Below are positions 63,651 through 64,000 of a DNA stretch of 64,000 nt, one piece after another. Position 1 is the stretch's first letter; each line of letters begins with the position of its first letter. Both the position numbers and the translations under genes were made by a program. Below the pieces are notes generated by a model. That model worked only from the letters and a program-made list of their open reading frames with translations. It did not search any database and was not told the DNA's origin. Origin of the DNA: Oceanospirillum linum (GTDB lineage: Bacteria > Pseudomonadota > Gammaproteobacteria > Pseudomonadales > Halomonadaceae); assembly GCF_001995095.2 (NCBI RefSeq), contig NZ_MTSD02000010.1, forward strand, positions 1-64,000. Reading direction: 5' to 3'.

Positions 63651-64000
63651 ATGCGAGACCATATGATGAGGGTGTCCTGGAAAGGTATTTGGCTCCGGCT
63701 ACTGGCCAGTGCTTTATTTGCGGGTATGGCCCTTTGCGTTAAAAAAGCCGCCACCGAGGCTCCTGTGGGTCAGATCGTTTTCTGGTGTAGCAGCGTGGCT
63801 CTGATCCCGATTGTTTTTTATTTAGTTTATCTGAGAGTGTTTCCATTAGCGCTTAAAACCAAGAACTGGAGAGGGCATTTGGAGCGAAGCGCCTATGGTT
63901 GTTTAGCGATGTTCTTTTCTTTTATTTCTCTGGCCTATTTACCTTTGACACTGGCCAGTATCTTTGGCTTTTTGGCGCCTATGCTGGCGATTCCCATGGC
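63651..64000 (+). CDS. EamA/DMT-family permease (N-terminal part)
   Basis: The frame runs to the window end (about 116 residues seen). It reads LRLLASALFAGMALCVKKAAT, APVGQIVFWCSSVALIPIVFYLV, then ERSAYGCLAMFFSFISLAYLPLTLASIFGFLAPMLAIPM, the first EamA repeat. The start may be ATG 63651 or 63663, which are in frame; neither has a strong Shine-Dalgarno, though GAG lies 5 bases before 63651. It is only 5 bases after the FecE-like stop, so readthrough or coupling with the iron operon is possible. The substrate is unknown. Confidence 0.85.
   Translation, partial: MRDHMMRVSWKGIWLRLLASALFAGMALCVKKAATEAPVGQIVFWCSSVALIPIVFYLVYLRVFPLALKTKNWRGHLERSAYGCLAMFFSFISLAYLPLTLASIFGFLAPMLAIPM

Noticed and set aside
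1-64000. CRISPR arrays, tRNA genes, prophage or integrated element
   Set aside because: No regularly spaced repeats, tRNA cloverleaf, integrase or phage structural gene was seen.

Overview
The window looks like a chromosomal segment of a marine gammaproteobacterium, most likely Oceanospirillaceae-like (Amphritea, Neptunomonas or Marinobacterium type). This is inferred from moderate G+C, two quaternary-amine ABC transporters with a betIBA-type choline oxidation operon, many c-di-GMP enzymes, and gammaproteobacterial markers (prfC, upp-uraA, dinB, bioA, ygiQ). It starts in the last ~52 bases of a 5S rRNA, so an rRNA operon lies just to the left. It ends inside an EamA-type permease gene.

Layout. 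0-5 kb: rRNA operon end, a coiled-coil protein, and an orphan periplasmic binding protein divergent from a membrane PAS-GGDEF-EAL sensor, followed by a CreA-family gene. 5-9.5 kb: a CaiB/AMACR-like CoA transferase/racemase, then a MocR regulator divergent from a class II aldolase plus a DapA-family lyase. 10-17.8 kb: prfC, a TatD nuclease, small unknown genes, FapA/DUF342, upp-uraA. 18-24 kb: signalling genes (EAL-HDOD, double receiver, CBS-PAS-GGDEF-EAL) around an SOS-type dinB with a LexA box. 24-31 kb: bioA with a BirA-type operator, an alpha/beta hydrolase, a flavodoxin, and a leftward group of cytochrome b561, ScsB/DsbD-like reductase and cytochrome b562. 31-42 kb: a glycine-betaine-type ABC operon, a decayed Y1-transposase fragment, and the operon betI-betB-betA-choX-choW-choV, which imports choline and oxidises it to glycine betaine. 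42.6-46 kb: AraC regulator and Fur-boxed TonB receptor. 46-55 kb: EamA permease, PhnA/YjdM-like protein, a GST/TetR pair around a 40-bp near-perfect palindrome, a DUF2007 zinc-ribbon protein, PAS-GAF-GGDEF-EAL, an SMR transporter, YgiQ. 55-56.2 kb: an AT-richer Fic gene convergent with a small ORF. 56-60.6 kb: LysE exporter, DOPA-dioxygenase-like protein, VOC enzyme, two LysR and one LuxR regulators. 60.8-63.6 kb: a Fur-boxed iron-type ABC operon.

The strongest regulatory signals are the LexA box at dinB, the BirA operator at bioA, Fur boxes at the TonB receptor and iron ABC operon, a candidate BetI operator at betI, and the GST/TetR palindrome. No CRISPR array, tRNA, complete insertion sequence or prophage was seen. 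No multi-gene system clearly outside known families was recognised. The best candidates for something new are the binding-protein/GGDEF-EAL pair, the Fic gene with its convergent small ORF, and the MocR-aldolase-lyase cluster. All family assignments come from reading motifs; no database search was run.
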